A stretch of DNA of 14,467 bases, from contig CAMPGT010000078.1 in assembly GCA_946885665.1 (NCBI GenBank), positions 1-14,467 of the forward strand, in the 5' to 3' direction. Below, in pieces: positions 14,043 through 14,467 of the stretch (the stretch's first letter is position 1; each line of letters begins with the position of its first letter). Position numbers and translations under genes: made by a program. The notes under the pieces are model-generated. The model saw only the letters and a list, made by a program, of their open reading frames with translations, searched no databases and was not told the DNA's origin. This DNA comes from an uncultured Chitinophagaceae bacterium (GTDB lineage: Bacteria > Bacteroidota > Bacteroidia > Chitinophagales > Chitinophagaceae).

Positions 14043-14308
14043 TTAAAAGCGGTATTTAATCTTTCTTCAACCTGGTCCATTTGGTCCTGGCAGCAACAGG
14101 TAACTTTCACTACCCATCTCCGCCGCGTGTAAACCGGCTCACACTCCGGCAAGTGGAAATGATCCATACAAAGCAGTCCGCCAACCTCTTCAGAGATACG
14201 GTGTTCGAATTTACTGATCAAATGCACGTTCTGAGCGTCTTTCTTCTCCTGCAAATATGTCTTACCCCTGAGGTCTCTCAATTCAACTTCTATCACTTGC
14301 TTGTTCAT
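14039..14308 (-). CDS. Unrecognised 89-residue protein
   Basis: No family is recognised. From the ATG at 14308 the protein begins MNKQVIEVELRDLRGK; the frame continues to a TTG at 14344, but the ATG is preferred. There is no signal peptide or membrane segment, so it is probably cytoplasmic. The middle holds a Cys/His-rich stretch LLCMDHFHLPEC (about 46-57), then a basic TRRRW segment, three consecutive cysteines in VTCCCQDQ (about 69-76) and an acidic-helical end. The clustered Cys and His could bind a metal, but no standard zinc-finger or iron-sulphur spacing is evident. The GTGA overlap with the DUF486 gene implies translational coupling and perhaps shared function. Confidence 0.65.
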   Translation of the reverse strand: MNKQVIEVELRDLRGKTYLQEKKDAQNVHLISKFEHRISEEVGGLLCMDHFHLPECEPVYTRRRWVVKVTCCCQDQMDQVEERLNTAFK

Positions 14309-14400
14309 ACCGGATAATTTTGCGTATGACTGGACGAGATTCAATGAAAATTCTATGCCAGTCCGAAGCCGCCGCCCCTTGCATCTTCCATGTTTAATTT

Positions 14401-14466
14401 TTACTTTAGCGTTTCCGCGTCCACATATCCCATTTCTGGCACTTGTTTTTCTTGTCTATTGGTATG
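14401..14466 (-). CDS. Possible C-terminal end of a gene entering from the right edge
   Basis: One minus-strand frame is open from the window edge for 21 codons, ending with VPEMGYVDAETLK and a TAA at 14403-14401. Codon use looks reasonable, but an open stretch this short is common by chance. If real, it would lie 92 nt upstream of the 89-residue gene. The other two minus frames hit stops within 20 codons. Apart from this, 14309-14467 shows no recognisable feature, and no TAnnTTTG promoter box was found on the minus strand. Confidence 0.25.
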   Translation of the reverse strand, partial: HTNRQEKQVPEMGYVDAETLK

Positions 14467-14467
14467 A

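Overview
The window looks like chromosome of a member of the Bacteroidota, probably close to the Chitinophagaceae. This is inferred from the gene families (DUF5009/NagX-like transferase, Tat-exported Gfo/Idh/MocA oxidoreductase, PQQ sugar dehydrogenase fused to PKD and cytochrome c, membrane-anchored MutS-like ATPase), from the lack of clear Shine-Dalgarno sequences before most starts, and from a TAnnTTTG-type promoter box. No tRNA, rRNA, CRISPR array, transposase or phage gene was seen.

Layout. Positions 2-298 (+) hold the Lys/Glu/Asp-rich C-terminus of a protein that starts before the window, followed by a hairpin terminator and a GC-rich palindromic repeat (382-461). A seven-gene run on the minus strand then fills 12899 down to 464. 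In transcription order it encodes a membrane MutS-like ATPase, tagaturonate reductase (UxaB), a lipoprotein PQQ-type sugar dehydrogenase with PKD, cytochrome c and C-terminal beta domains, a Tat-exported Gfo/Idh/MocA oxidoreductase, a GH20 beta-hexosaminidase lipoprotein, a glutamate carboxypeptidase II-like M28 peptidase, and a NagX/HGSNAT-like membrane protein. Gaps are 2 to 25 nt or a 4-nt overlap, except for 152 nt before the peptidase, which contain three adjacent arrays of 7-bp tandem repeats. Divergent from this run is a CHRD-domain lipoprotein (12987-13499, +). A 159-bp composite palindromic element with perfect 13-bp terminal inverted repeats (13512-13670) follows. Last come a minus-strand DUF486 membrane protein and an unrecognised 89-residue protein, overlapping by 4 nt, and possibly the tail of one more gene at the right edge.

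How the genes work together. The run looks like an envelope-centred saccharide and amino-sugar utilisation operon. The hexosaminidase releases N-acetylhexosamines, the NagX-like protein may move acyl groups onto sugars across the inner membrane, the exported oxidoreductase and the PQQ/haem protein may oxidise sugars in the periplasm and pass electrons to respiration, and UxaB handles hexuronate-derived tagaturonate in the cytoplasm. No SusC/SusD pair, transporter or regulator lies in the window, so the substrate is not defined. The MutS-like gene at the head is functionally out of place.

The most unusual structure is non-coding. One is the palindromic repeat family, which keeps conserved arms but swaps its central hairpin and sits in both convergent gene junctions. 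The other is the set of heptamer tandem arrays, one motif of which (GGCAATG/CATTGCC) recurs inside the composite element about 9.5 kb away.
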